Below are positions 17,837-27,038 of a stretch of 64,000 bases of DNA, one piece after another (position 1 is the first letter of the stretch; each line of letters starts with the position of its first letter). The stretch is from contig CAAGLA010000035.1 in NCBI GenBank assembly GCA_900770655.1, forward strand, positions 10,185 through 74,184. Direction: 5' to 3'. The notes under the pieces were generated by a model that did not search any database, was not told where the DNA came from, and was given only the letters and a program-made list of their open reading frames with translations. This stretch comes from Bacteroidaceae bacterium. GTDB lineage: Bacteria > Bacteroidota > Bacteroidia > Bacteroidales > Bacteroidaceae. The translations under genes were made by a program, and so were the position numbers.

Positions 17837-19153
17837 TTATTCAAGGTATTTTGTAATGTTGCCGCTTATCTGCAATAGCGATATTTCGCATATCTTTGTG
17901 TCGAACTCAACCGACAGCAGTCTCTCTTCGGCATCGAGCAGGCTCTGCTGTGCCTCGCGCATCTCAATACCCGAAAGGTCGCCGAGCATATAACGCTCTT
18001 TGGCTATTTCGTGGTTCTCGCGTGCTGTAACAACATTCTGACGCTCAAGGTTCAGAAGCTCAAGGTTGTTGCGGTATGCACTCCATAGGTTGCCCAGTTC
18101 GGCTTTAAGGGCAAGTTCCAGCTGGTCGCGGCGCAGTTCGGAATTCTCTATCTCTATTCTTGCGTTGCGCCTTTCGCGGTTACGGTTGCCGTTCCATAGC
18201 GTGAACCCGACTGTCACTCCTGCGCTGCCGCCCCAGTTGCTGCGGCGGGTGTAGCTGTTGGTGTCGTACTTGTTGAATGTGTAGCTGTAGTCTGCGTTGA
18301 ACTTTACATAGGGGTAGTTGCGCGAAAGCACCTTGCGGTAATCGAGCTGGGCCATAGTACTGTTCTGCTGGGCCATAAGAAGGTTGGCGTTGCACTGCAG
18401 CATACCGTTCCAAAGGTCGGTAAATACAAGTGAACTGTCTATCTCTATGCTGCCCTCAACGGTTTCTATGGGGGTATATACCTGCTCTATTGCCATCATT
18501 TCGTTAAGGGCTATGCGCGATGTTACTACTATCTCCTGCTGTTTAATGTATAGTGCGCTGTCGGCATTGAAGTCGACTTTTGCCTGCTGGTAGTCCAAGC
18601 GGGAGAAATTTCCTATATTGTACCTCTCTTCAACAATCCTTAGTCTCTCACGCGAGAGTTCTACTGCATAGTAATAGTTCCTTAGGCGCAACCGCTGTTG
18701 AAGAAAATTATAATATTCGGCGGTGAGGCCGGCTATAAAGTCTTCTATAGCTATGCGTGTGCCTGTCTCGCCCATACGTTCCAGCTCCTGCAGCTGTTGG
18801 TATGTGGTGCTTATATTGAACCCGTCGAAGATTGTCCAGCTTAGCCCCACACCGGCATTAATGCTTTGGTCAAAAGAGTTGCGAACCTCTTGTCGCTCTC
18901 CTGTGGCACGAGCTATGGCATCGCTGTTATCGAGTGAAGCGTTGTAACCGGCATTTATGTCTATTGTGGGCAGGTAGCCGGCATTTGCGAGTGTGGCATT
19001 GTTGTGAGCAATAAGCTCTTCGTTGCGTGTGATGCGGAGCGAGTAGTTGTTCTCCAAGCCTGTTTCAAGGCAGCTGCCAAGAGTGTATGTCTGTGCGTAA
19101 CCGCCCGTGAGTGCTGCAGCTAGTGATAATGTTCCTATAATAAATCTTTTCAT
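17837..19153 (-). CDS. TolC-family outer-membrane efflux channel
   Basis: A 438-residue outer-membrane factor that forms the exit duct of the RND pump encoded just upstream. It has a signal peptide (1-20, GGYAQ), then the two-fold repeated helical-hairpin architecture of the family, with long amphipathic helices rich in Glu, Arg and Leu (for example RLRIVEERYNIGNFSRLDYQ and KERYMLGDLSGIEMREAQQS). The start codon overlaps the RND gene by 4 bases (ATGA), so translation is coupled. It is the last gene of the three-gene efflux operon. No lipobox is present, unlike NodT/OprM types. Confidence 0.93.
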   Translation of the reverse strand: MKRFIIGTLSLAAALTGGYAQTYTLGSCLETGLENNYSLRITRNEELIAHNNATLANAGYLPTIDINAGYNASLDNSDAIARATGERQEVRNSFDQSINAGVGLSWTIFDGFNISTTYQQLQELERMGETGTRIAIEDFIAGLTAEYYNFLQQRLRLRNYYYAVELSRERLRIVEERYNIGNFSRLDYQQAKVDFNADSALYIKQQEIVVTSRIALNEMMAIEQVYTPIETVEGSIEIDSSLVFTDLWNGMLQCNANLLMAQQNSTMAQLDYRKVLSRNYPYVKFNADYSYTFNKYDTNSYTRRSNWGGSAGVTVGFTLWNGNRNRERRNARIEIENSELRRDQLELALKAELGNLWSAYRNNLELLNLERQNVVTARENHEIAKERYMLGDLSGIEMREAQQSLLDAEERLLSVEFDTKICEISLLQISGNITKYLE

Positions 19154-22100
19154 TGCTCTTCTTCGTTTTTGCGTTCAGTTGAAATATAGCTGTATATAGC
19201 AGGAACAATGTACATTGTCATAAATGTCGACACCAACATTCCGCCGACAACTGCTGTTCCCATTGCTATGCGCTGGTTGGCACCCTCGCCACTGGCATAC
19301 ATAAGCGGCAAAAGACCAAGCATTGTGGAAATGCTTGTCATAAGGATAGGGCGCAGACGTTGCAGCGATGCCTCTTTTATTGCAGCCATCTTGTCTGTTC
19401 CGCTCTCCTGTTTCTGGTTGGCGAACTCAACAATGAGAATACCGTTCTTTGCCACAAGGCCAATGAGCATTATTATACCAATCTGGCTGAATATGTTCAT
19501 TGTTATGTCGTACGCGTTCATAAATATTAGTGCTCCGGCTATGGCGAGCGGAACGGTGAGCATAATGATGAGCGGGTCTTTGAAACTTTCGAACTGTGCT
19601 GCAAGGATAAGATATATGAGTACAAGCGCAAGGATGAATGCGAACATTAGGCTCGATGAACTTTCGCGGAACTCCTTTGAGTCGCCCGAAAGGGCTGTAC
19701 GGAAACTGTCGTCAAGAACCTCTTCGGCTATCTTGTCCATCTCTTCAAGGCCGTCGCCAATGGTTTTTCCGTCGGCAAGCCCGGCCGAAACGGTTGCCGA
19801 AAGGAAACGGTTGTAATGATATAGCTTTGGCGGTGCAACAGACTCTACAAACTCAACAAGGTTGTCGAGTTGAATCATCTCGCCTTTGTCGCTGCGAATG
19901 TAAATGGACTTTACACTCGATGGCGTGTTGCGCTGCTGGCGGTTTATCTGTCCTATAATCTCATATTGCTTGCCATTCATATAGAAATATCCCATACGCT
20001 GTCCGCTGAGGCCATATTGCAGTGTCTCGGCAACGTCGCGCACGCTTGCTCCAAGGCTTCCTGCCTTGTCGCGGTTGATGTTTACACGCGCTTCGGGACT
20101 GCTGAACTTAAGGTCGACATCGGCCATTTTGAATGTGGGATTGTCGTGTACCATCTGCAGGAAGCGTGGCAGTACTTCCTGAAGCTTCTCTATGCTTGTT
20201 GCCTGAATTACATACTGCACCGGCATACTTCCTCTTCGGCCGCCGAATGACGACTGCTGCTGCACAAAGGCGCGCGCCTTTGTCTTTCCGGCTATTGCCG
20301 CTGTGAGCCTTTCGGCCATTTCCATTTGAGTGTAATCGCGCTCGTCGATATCTTTGAGCGTAATTCTTATGTTTCCGCTACCGCTCGATACTCTTGCTGT
20401 AACGGCTGCTGCATCGGGAACAATGGAATCTACAACCGAGGCAATGTCTTCGGTGTAGTCGCGCATAAACTCGTAGCTGACGCCTTCGGCACCGCGGGTG
20501 TTGATTGTAATTTGTGAGCGGTCCTCCATTGGTGCCATTTCGGCAGGAATTCCGTTCCACAGATAGGCTATGAGAGCGAACATAGCCACTATAATGGGGA
20601 AAGAGATCCATCGTCTTTTTAAGAAACTGTTGAGTGTCTTTTCGTAAATATTGTTCATTCCTTCGAAGAATGGCTCTGTCTTGCGGTAGAACCACTTCTG
20701 CTCCTTGCGACGTTTGAGAATTTTGGTTGCAAGCATTGGCGTGAAGGTAAGTGCCGCGAACGAAGATATTATTACAGAACCTGCAACTACAAAACTGAAC
20801 TCTCGGAACAGACGCCCACTGGTGCCCTCCATAAATACTATGGGCAGGAATACTGCAACAAGGGTGACTGTTGTGGAAATTACGGCAAAGAATATCTCTT
20901 TAGAGCCTTCGATGCCGGCTTTGAAGGGCTTCATTCCACGCTCAATCCTAATATATATGTTTTCCGTCATTACTATGGCGTCGTCGACCACAAGTCCTAC
21001 CGAAAGTACAACGGCAAGCATTGTCAGTACGTTTATAGAAAAGCCTGCGAGATACATTACAAAGAATGCGCCTACAAGTGAAACGGGAATTACAATGCAG
21101 GGAATGAGTGTTACGCGCCAGTCGCGAAGGAACAGGAATATGATTATAATTACAAGTATGAAGGCTTCGTAAACGGTGTTCTTTACCTCGTCTATAGATG
21201 CGCGAATGAACTTTGTGTTGTCGAAACTGTAGGTGTAGTGAACGTCGTCGGGGAGGTCTTTTTTCATATTCTCCATACGTTCATACACGGCGTCGGCAAT
21301 ATCTATGTGGTTTGCGCCGGGCTGAGGTACAACAACCGCTCCCACCATAGGAATACCGTTCATCTTCATATAGCTCTTTATATCGGCAGGGCCAAGCTCA
21401 GCCTGTCCAACATCGCTGACACGTACTATATTGCCGTTGCTCTCTTTTAGAATTACATTGTTGAACTCCTGAGCGGTGTGCATCTGCCCCATTGTGCGCA
21501 GTGTAAGTTCAACAGTGTTGCCCTCGATGCTTCCCGACGGCAACTCTACATTCTCGCTGGTTATGGCGTTCTTTACATCGACAGGGGTGAGGCCGTAGGC
21601 CGCCAGCTTTACAGGGTCGAGCCATATTCTCATTGAATAACGCTTTTCTCCCCAAATCTGTACGCTGCTGACATCGGGGATGGTCTGCAACTGCTCCTTT
21701 ACGGTGAGGTCGGCAATCTCGCTCAGTTCAAGCAATGAACGCTTGTCGCTCTGAATGGCTACCATAAGTATGGGCATCGCATCGGCGTCGGCTTTGGAAA
21801 CCGTTGGAGGGTCGCAGTCGCGCGGCAGGAAGCGCTGAGCACGTGAAACCTTGTCGCGCACGTCGTTGGCTGCCGTTTCAAGGTCAACCGATAGCTCGAA
21901 CTCAACGGTTATGCGGCACTGTCCCTGTTGGCTCACGCTCGATAGCGAGCGTATGCCGGGAATACCGTTTATGTTCTGTTCCAGCGGTTCGGTAATCTGG
22001 TTCTCAATGACATCGGCATTCGCTCCTGCGTAGCTGCAGGTGACCGATATAATAGGGTTGTCGACCGAAGGGTATTCGCGCACACCGAGCGCGCTGTAGC

Positions 22101-22182
22101 CTATGAGGCCGAATATTATTATAATTATCGTCAGCACCGTTGCAAGCACAGGCCTGCGGATACTCAATTCCGAAATATTCAT
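19150..22182 (-). CDS. RND-family multidrug efflux pump (HAE1 type)
   Basis: A 1010-residue inner-membrane RND transporter of the AcrB/MexB/MexF type, exporting drugs or amphiphiles with proton exchange. It starts with the standard N-terminus (SELSIRRPVLATVLTIIII) and has two large periplasmic loops and two membrane halves. The proton-relay pair is present in membrane segment 4 (GLVVDDAIVMTENI), as are the GTSGRLFREFSF stretch and the C-terminal half motif GLVAKNGILIVEFAN. The length is normal for the shorter Bacteroidota HAE1 pumps. It is coded between its adaptor (24-base gap) and the TolC gene (4-base overlap). No TetR, MarR or two-component regulator lies adjacent. Confidence 0.96.
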   Translation of the reverse strand: MNISELSIRRPVLATVLTIIIIIFGLIGYSALGVREYPSVDNPIISVTCSYAGANADVIENQITEPLEQNINGIPGIRSLSSVSQQGQCRITVEFELSVDLETAANDVRDKVSRAQRFLPRDCDPPTVSKADADAMPILMVAIQSDKRSLLELSEIADLTVKEQLQTIPDVSSVQIWGEKRYSMRIWLDPVKLAAYGLTPVDVKNAITSENVELPSGSIEGNTVELTLRTMGQMHTAQEFNNVILKESNGNIVRVSDVGQAELGPADIKSYMKMNGIPMVGAVVVPQPGANHIDIADAVYERMENMKKDLPDDVHYTYSFDNTKFIRASIDEVKNTVYEAFILVIIIIFLFLRDWRVTLIPCIVIPVSLVGAFFVMYLAGFSINVLTMLAVVLSVGLVVDDAIVMTENIYIRIERGMKPFKAGIEGSKEIFFAVISTTVTLVAVFLPIVFMEGTSGRLFREFSFVVAGSVIISSFAALTFTPMLATKILKRRKEQKWFYRKTEPFFEGMNNIYEKTLNSFLKRRWISFPIIVAMFALIAYLWNGIPAEMAPMEDRSQITINTRGAEGVSYEFMRDYTEDIASVVDSIVPDAAAVTARVSSGSGNIRITLKDIDERDYTQMEMAERLTAAIAGKTKARAFVQQQSSFGGRRGSMPVQYVIQATSIEKLQEVLPRFLQMVHDNPTFKMADVDLKFSSPEARVNINRDKAGSLGASVRDVAETLQYGLSGQRMGYFYMNGKQYEIIGQINRQQRNTPSSVKSIYIRSDKGEMIQLDNLVEFVESVAPPKLYHYNRFLSATVSAGLADGKTIGDGLEEMDKIAEEVLDDSFRTALSGDSKEFRESSSSLMFAFILALVLIYLILAAQFESFKDPLIIMLTVPLAIAGALIFMNAYDITMNIFSQIGIIMLIGLVAKNGILIVEFANQKQESGTDKMAAIKEASLQRLRPILMTSISTMLGLLPLMYASGEGANQRIAMGTAVVGGMLVSTFMTMYIVPAIYSYISTERKNEEEQ

Positions 22183-22206
22183 ACTGTGTACTGTTTTTGG
22201 TGCGTG

Positions 22207-23283
22207 TTATTCAAAAGAGGATATTGTGACAGAAGAACCATTGCGCAACTGCAGAGTACCCGATGTTATAATGGTGTCTCCGTTTTGCAGTCCTTGCAGT
22301 ATCTGTACTTCGGCGTCGGTGCGTATACCGGTTACGACTTCTACCGGTTCGGCCTTTCCGTTACGGTATACAAAAACCTTGTTCTTGCCCATTTCGGGTA
22401 CAATGGCTTCGGAAGGCACTGCTATGGCATCGCTTATCTCTTTTTGCCTCAGGCGTATATCGGTGTATAGGCCCGGCAACAGTTCTCCGTTGCTGTTTGG
22501 GTACAGGGCACGTACAAGCAGGTTATGCGTCTCGGCGTCGAGGCTCGACTCTGTTGCATATACTTCAGCCTCCATTTCGTTAAGCAGCCCGGCAACCCTG
22601 AATGTGAGCCCGGTACCTCTCTTGACGTCGTTGGCATACCGTTCGGGGACAGAGAATTCTATCTTCACCGGTTTTACCGATGTCAAAGTGGCTATAATGG
22701 TACTTGGCGAAGCGTATGCACCTACACTCATCTGTCTTAAACCAATAACTCCGTCGAATGGTGCGCGCAGTTCAGTCATTGCTATCTCTGCCTTTACTCT
22801 TTCAATATCGGCATTGAGGGTTGCCAGTTCGGTCTTTACAATCTCCAGCGCTTCGCGGCTCACCGCATCACGCTCCAGCAGCGCCGACTGTCTGTAAACG
22901 CGTTCTTCGGCCAGCGGAACTTGGGCTTCCAAGCGTTCGAGCTGCGCCTGAAGTTGTGTGTCGTTTACCTTTGCAAGCAGTGTCCCTTTGTTTACATAGG
23001 AGCCTTCGACAAAGAAAATTCCAGTTATTTTACCCGAAGTTTCAAACGATAGATGTACCTCTTCGTCGGGGACAATGCGCCCTACAGCAAGTATTTCATC
23101 GGTGAGCAGGTGCGGCTCTATAATTCTCGCTGTTACATCGAGCACTTTCATTCTGGCACCACCGCCTTTTGGCCCGCCTTCGGCCAGTTCCTCGTTCTGC
23201 TGCGGCATTAACTGGTAGTAACCGAAAACTGCGGCAATGGCTGCTATTGCTGCCACCAATATCCATTTCAAGTATTTCTTCAT
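22207..23283 (-). CDS. RND efflux periplasmic adaptor (HlyD/MFP family)
   Basis: A 358-residue membrane-fusion protein that bridges the RND pump and TolC. The start is set at 23283 (MKKYLKWILVAAIAAIAAVF), giving one N-terminal membrane anchor; the open frame extends 24 codons further upstream without sense. Visible parts are the lipoyl-like half motif (VHLSFETSGKITGIFFVEGSYV), a coiled-coil hairpin (about 105-165, AQLERLEAQVPLAEERVYRQ), the second half motif with APFDGVIGLRQMSVGAY, and beta-barrel domains with VPERYANDVKRGT. A Met/Gly/Lys-rich linker follows the anchor. First gene of the operon. Confidence 0.93.
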   Translation of the reverse strand: MKKYLKWILVAAIAAIAAVFGYYQLMPQQNEELAEGGPKGGGARMKVLDVTARIIEPHLLTDEILAVGRIVPDEEVHLSFETSGKITGIFFVEGSYVNKGTLLAKVNDTQLQAQLERLEAQVPLAEERVYRQSALLERDAVSREALEIVKTELATLNADIERVKAEIAMTELRAPFDGVIGLRQMSVGAYASPSTIIATLTSVKPVKIEFSVPERYANDVKRGTGLTFRVAGLLNEMEAEVYATESSLDAETHNLLVRALYPNSNGELLPGLYTDIRLRQKEISDAIAVPSEAIVPEMGKNKVFVYRNGKAEPVEVVTGIRTDAEVQILQGLQNGDTIITSGTLQLRNGSSVTISSFE

Positions 23284-23352
23284 AGTATATGTAATTTTTT
23301 TCTTTTTCGAGTGAATAAAATCCCTTATACAGGGAATGCTGTAAATACCTTG

Positions 23353-23360
23353 CAAAAATA
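23353..23360 (-). promoter_or_regulatory. -7 box of the efflux operon
   Basis: The minus strand reads TATTTTTG, matching TAnnTTTG, 70 bases before the adaptor start. No recognisable -33 box or operator repeat. The divergent efp promoter begins about 115 bases away. Confidence 0.4.
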
Positions 23361-23476
23361 ACTATATTTTTAGAGTATAACGTTGTGGGAAGGTTTAATA
23401 TTTGTTTATAATTTTAAATATTATTATGAAATAATTTTTATCTGTAACTGTTTGTGTCAATTAACCCTGACAGAAA

Positions 23477-23507
23477 TTGCGGATATTCTCAAATTTTATT
23501 ATCTTTG
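23477..23507 (+). promoter_or_regulatory. efp promoter
   Basis: TTG at 23477-23479, a 20-base spacer and TATCTTTG at 23500-23507 match the Bacteroidota promoter pattern. The predicted leader is about 65 bases. Confidence 0.6.
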
Positions 23508-23580
23508 CCCGCGATTATTCGAGGGCTGTTTTCTGCCCCTGCTTTTGAAAAGGATATATTAACGAAAAAACAGTATAATT

Positions 23581-24147
23581 ATGATTAATGCTCAGGACAT
23601 TAAAATCGGTACAGCTATCCGTATGGATGGCAAGTTGTATTTTTGCATAGACTTCTTGCACGTTAAGCCCGGCAAGGGAAATACTTTTATGCGTACAAAG
23701 CTCAAAGATGTTGTTGACGGCTATGTATTGGAGCGTCGTTTCAACATTGGTGAAAAGCTCGAGGATGTACGCGTTGAGCGTCGCCCATACCAGTACCTCT
23801 ATCAAGAGGGTAGCGACTATGTCTTTATGAATCAGGAGACATACGAGCAGGTAAACATATCGGGTGAACAAATCAACGGTGTTGCCTATATGAAGGAGGG
23901 AATGACTCTTGAAGTTGTTACAGACGCATCTACAGAGACTATCCTGTTTGCCGATATGCCTGTGAAGGTGGTTCTTGCCATCACATACACAGAACCGGGG
24001 CTTAAGGGTGACACTGCAACAAACGCAACAAAGCCTGCTACACTCGAGACCGGTGCCGAGATTCGTGTTCCTCTTTTCATTAACGAGGGTGAGTTGGTAG
24101 AAGTTGATACACGCGACGGTTCATACGTTGGCCGTGTAAAGGCTTAA
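23581..24147 (+). CDS. efp: Translation elongation factor P
   Basis: A 188-residue EF-P, which enters the ribosomal E site and relieves stalling at polyproline motifs. It has the normal three-beta-domain length. The loop that carries the modifiable residue is HVKPGKGNTF near 28-37, with Lys at the PGKGN tip, so a lysine- rather than arginine-type EF-P. The C-terminal signature EIRVPLFINEGELVEVDTRD is intact. It leads a run of plus-strand genes (GT2, radC, DUF59, lpxH) that may be co-transcribed. Confidence 0.97.
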   Translation: MINAQDIKIGTAIRMDGKLYFCIDFLHVKPGKGNTFMRTKLKDVVDGYVLERRFNIGEKLEDVRVERRPYQYLYQEGSDYVFMNQETYEQVNISGEQINGVAYMKEGMTLEVVTDASTETILFADMPVKVVLAITYTEPGLKGDTATNATKPATLETGAEIRVPLFINEGELVEVDTRDGSYVGRVKA

Positions 24148-24176
24148 TGCTTTAGAACATAACAAAGAAGAATAAA

Positions 24177-25172
24177 TTGTTATACTCTATAATAGTTCCG
24201 GTTTATAACAGGCCCGACGAGGTTAAGGAACTGCTCGATAGCCTGCAGGCTCAGACGGTAAAACCATTTGAGTTGCTTATTATAGAGGATGGCTCAAAAG
24301 AACGATGTGATCATTTGCTTGGTCACTATCGTTCTTTTTTTACAATACACTACTATTACAAGGAAAATTCGGGGCGCAGCGATACCCGTAACTATGGTAT
24401 GGCGCGTGCAACAGGCGACTATCTGCTGTTCTTCGATTCCGATGTAATATTGCCACCCTTCTATTTCGAGAAACTCGAAGCAGCTATGAAGAACAGCTAT
24501 TGCGACTGTTTTGGTGGTCCCGATGCGGCCGACGATTCCTTCTCCGATATGCAAAAGGCTGTGAGCCACGCAATGACATCGTTCTGGACAACAGGAGGTA
24601 TACGTGGCGGAAAAGCCGTTATGGAGAAATTTTGCCCGCGCACATTCAATATGGGGCTTTCACGGGATGTATATGAACGTGTCGGCGACTTCAAGGATAT
24701 GATGGGCGAGGATATTGACTTGAGCATACGAATACGCAATGCTGGTTTCTCAATACGCCTTGTGCGCGAGGTTTTTGTATATCACAAGCGCCGTATAGAT
24801 ATGCGCCGTTTCTTTAAGCAGGTTAATAATTTCGGTCAGGCGCGAATTTGGCTGCAGCTCATCCATCCCGGTTCACTGAAACTTGTTCACACAGCGCCTG
24901 CCGTGCTGTTGTTGCTGGGAGTGGCGCTGCTTGTTGCATCCATCTTCTGCCCGTGGTTGCTGTTGCTGCCATTGGTATATGCTTTGCTCATTTTTAGCGA
25001 TGCGCTCTTCAAGGGCAGCACCATAAAGGTTGCCGCCCTCTCTGTGGTTGCTTCGGCTGTGCAAATTGTCGGGTATGGTACAGGGTTTATTAAGGCGCTT
25101 TGGTTTAAAATGATACTTAAGCGACCATTGGAAACTAAAGAGAATTTGACAAAACTTTACAATAGAGGTTGA
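24177..25172 (+). CDS. GT2-family glycosyltransferase with C-terminal membrane segments (TTG start)
   Basis: A 331-residue GT-A fold glycosyltransferase of family 2, transferring a sugar from a nucleotide sugar to an unknown acceptor. The family start is LYSIIVPVYNRPDEV; the nucleotide-binding Asp (IIEDGS), the DxD metal motif (FFDSDVILP) and the GEDIDLSIRIRNAG acceptor-side motif (ED) are all present. Two hydrophobic segments near residues 241-280 suggest membrane association. The only start codon that gives a complete domain is TTG at 24177: the in-frame ATG at 24147 is cut off by TAG at 24153, and the next internal Met lies inside the fold. It follows efp by 29 bases and overlaps radC by one base (TGATG). 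Confidence 0.88.
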   Translation: MLYSIIVPVYNRPDEVKELLDSLQAQTVKPFELLIIEDGSKERCDHLLGHYRSFFTIHYYYKENSGRSDTRNYGMARATGDYLLFFDSDVILPPFYFEKLEAAMKNSYCDCFGGPDAADDSFSDMQKAVSHAMTSFWTTGGIRGGKAVMEKFCPRTFNMGLSRDVYERVGDFKDMMGEDIDLSIRIRNAGFSIRLVREVFVYHKRRIDMRRFFKQVNNFGQARIWLQLIHPGSLKLVHTAPAVLLLLGVALLVASIFCPWLLLLPLVYALLIFSDALFKGSTIKVAALSVVASAVQIVGYGTGFIKALWFKMILKRPLETKENLTKLYNRG

Positions 25173-25867
25173 TGTCAGAAAAGAAAAATTCACCAATCAC
25201 AGAGTGGCCTAAAGATGAACGCCCACGCGAAAAGGCTTTAAGGCACGGTATAGGTTCTTTGACAAAGTCGGAACTGCTTGCTATTCTTGTGGGTTCGGGG
25301 AGTCACGACGAATCGGCAGTAGAACTTATGAAAAGGGTTCTCGCATCGTGTGGCAACAGTATAAAGGAACTCTCGAGGCTCTCTGTAGACGACCTGCAAC
25401 TCTTTAAAGGAATAGGTGAGGTCAAGGCTCTCACAATTAAGGCTGCCTGCGAACTCTGGAAAAGACGTTCCGATGGTGAAGAGGACAAACCGATACATAT
25501 AAATGCTTCCCGCGATTTGTACGACTACTTCTACCCTATATTGAGCGACTCGCCAATAGAGCGCTGTTATGTGCTGCTGCTGAATAACACTCATCGCGTT
25601 ATAGACCATTCTCTGATAGGCAGCGGCGGGTTTACTGCAACAGCGGTGGATATAAGAATGGTTGTTCGCGAAGCACTCCTGAAACGGGCAGTGGCCATTG
25701 CGCTTTGCCACAACCACCCATCGGGGAATGTCAAGCCCAGCCGTCAGGACGACTTGTTGACCGACAGTCTCGTAGGAGCCTGTAAGTTAATGGACATACG
25801 TCTTATAGACCACATTATACTGGCCGACGGTGCTTTCTATAGTTATAATGATGAATGTCGTCTCTAA
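25172..25867 (+). CDS. radC: RadC-family JAB/MPN domain protein
   Basis: A 231-residue RadC family protein. It has an N-terminal helix-hairpin-helix region (GSLTKSELLAILVGSG, LFKGIGEVKALTI) and a C-terminal JAB1/MPN metalloprotease-like domain with the zinc-site motif LCHNHPSGN followed by RQDD. Despite the name, a DNA-repair role has not been shown for the family and the biochemical function is unknown. The start is taken as the ATG at 25172, which overlaps the stop of the glycosyltransferase (TGATG); a TTG three bases upstream is also in frame. Followed 16 bases later by the DUF59 gene. Confidence 0.93.
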   Translation: MSEKKNSPITEWPKDERPREKALRHGIGSLTKSELLAILVGSGSHDESAVELMKRVLASCGNSIKELSRLSVDDLQLFKGIGEVKALTIKAACELWKRRSDGEEDKPIHINASRDLYDYFYPILSDSPIERCYVLLLNNTHRVIDHSLIGSGGFTATAVDIRMVVREALLKRAVAIALCHNHPSGNVKPSRQDDLLTDSLVGACKLMDIRLIDHIILADGAFYSYNDECRL

Positions 25868-25883
25868 TATAAACGAGTACAGT

Positions 25884-26195
25884 ATGGAGAAAATAGAAAT
25901 AGAAGAGAAGATTGTTGAGATGATAAAGACCGTGTACGACCCTGAAATACCGGTCAATATATACGATTTAGGTCTCATATACCGCATTGAACTCAAAGAG
26001 GACAACAGCGTGGATATAGATATGACACTGACTGCTCCCACCTGCCCGGCAGCCGATTTTATGATGGAGGATGTACGTATAAAGGTGGAATCGGTAGAGG
26101 GTGTAACGGCAGTGAATCTTAATCTGGTCTTTGAGCCTGAATGGAGTCAAGACCTTATGACAGAAGAGGCAAAGCTGGAACTGGGCTTGCTATAA
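25884..26195 (+). CDS. DUF59/MIP18-family Fe-S assembly-type protein
   Basis: A 103-residue protein made of one MIP18/DUF59 domain (SufT/PaaD-like family), linked in other bacteria to maturation of iron-sulfur proteins. Key features are YDPEIPVNIYDLGLIY near residues 15-30 and the conserved cysteine in LTAPTCPAADFM. The start at 25884 (MEKIEIEEKIVEMIKTVYDP) matches the family length; the open frame extends 18 codons upstream into the end of radC, which is unlikely to be used. It sits between radC and lpxH; no suf genes are next to it, so the specific client is unknown. Confidence 0.88.
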   Translation: MEKIEIEEKIVEMIKTVYDPEIPVNIYDLGLIYRIELKEDNSVDIDMTLTAPTCPAADFMMEDVRIKVESVEGVTAVNLNLVFEPEWSQDLMTEEAKLELGLL

Positions 26196-26244
26196 TTACC
26201 GCATTGTTGAACATTGATTTTGCATAAATAGACACAGCAGGGTT

Positions 26245-27009
26245 ATGAAAAAGATATATTTCCTTTCCGATGCACATCTTGGTTCGTGGGCTATAGAGCA
26301 CCGCAGAACCCACGAAAGACGTCTTGTATCGTTCCTCGACAAAATTAAGGACGAGGCTGCCGCTGTGTATATGCTTGGCGATATGTTCGACTTTTGGTAC
26401 GAATTCCGTTATGCCGTGCCCAAAGGGTACACACGCTTTCTTGGCAAGGTCTCTGAACTTACCGATAAAGGCGTTGAAATTCATATATTTACAGGAAACC
26501 ACGACTTGTGGTGTCTCGACTATTTCGAAAAGGAGTGTGGAATGATAATACACCGCGAGCCCTGTTTGGTGGAACTGTATGGTAAGTTGCTTTATCTTGC
26601 CCACGGTGACGAGTTCTCTACAGAAGGGGCATTCCGCGTGTTGCGTTCAATGTTCCATAACAGTTTCCTGCAATGGCTTTTTTCAATGGTGCACCCCCGT
26701 TGGAGCCTTTGGATGGGGCATAGTTGGGCACGCCATAGTATGGTAAAGCATAAGGTGAAAGGCGATACTCCTTTCCTTGGAGCCGACAAGGAGGACTGTA
26801 TTATTTTCGCAAATAAATATTTGCAAACCCACCCTAATGTAGATTGTTTTATCTTCGGTCATCGCCACATAGACAAAGATCTTCCGTTGGGCGACGCATC
26901 GCGCTGTATCTTCCTTGGCGATTGGATTTCTACATTTGCCTATGTTGTCTTTGACGGCAACACAATAGAGCGTAAATATTATATCGAGGGCGAGAGCAAG
27001 GATTTGTAG
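26245..27009 (+). CDS. lpxH: UDP-2,3-diacylglucosamine diphosphatase (LpxH-like)
   Basis: A 254-residue calcineurin-like metallophosphoesterase that hydrolyses UDP-2,3-diacylglucosamine to lipid X in lipid A synthesis, on the cytoplasmic face of the inner membrane. All five metal/catalytic motifs are present in order: SDAHLG (8-13), LGDMFDFW, TGNHD, AHGDE and FGHRH. The length agrees with the Bacteroidota LpxH branch. The start follows the DUF59 stop by 49 bases. It converges on the Sel1 gene; a 12-base palindrome (27023-27034) lies between them but lacks a strong terminator shape. Confidence 0.93.
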   Translation: MKKIYFLSDAHLGSWAIEHRRTHERRLVSFLDKIKDEAAAVYMLGDMFDFWYEFRYAVPKGYTRFLGKVSELTDKGVEIHIFTGNHDLWCLDYFEKECGMIIHREPCLVELYGKLLYLAHGDEFSTEGAFRVLRSMFHNSFLQWLFSMVHPRWSLWMGHSWARHSMVKHKVKGDTPFLGADKEDCIIFANKYLQTHPNVDCFIFGHRHIDKDLPLGDASRCIFLGDWISTFAYVVFDGNTIERKYYIEGESKDL

Positions 27010-27038
27010 AATGTGGTCGCTTGTTTAATTAAACATCT

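Noticed and set aside
22207..23283. Local regulator of the RND operon
   Set aside because: No HTH gene lies beside the adaptor; the upstream gene is efp on the other strand.
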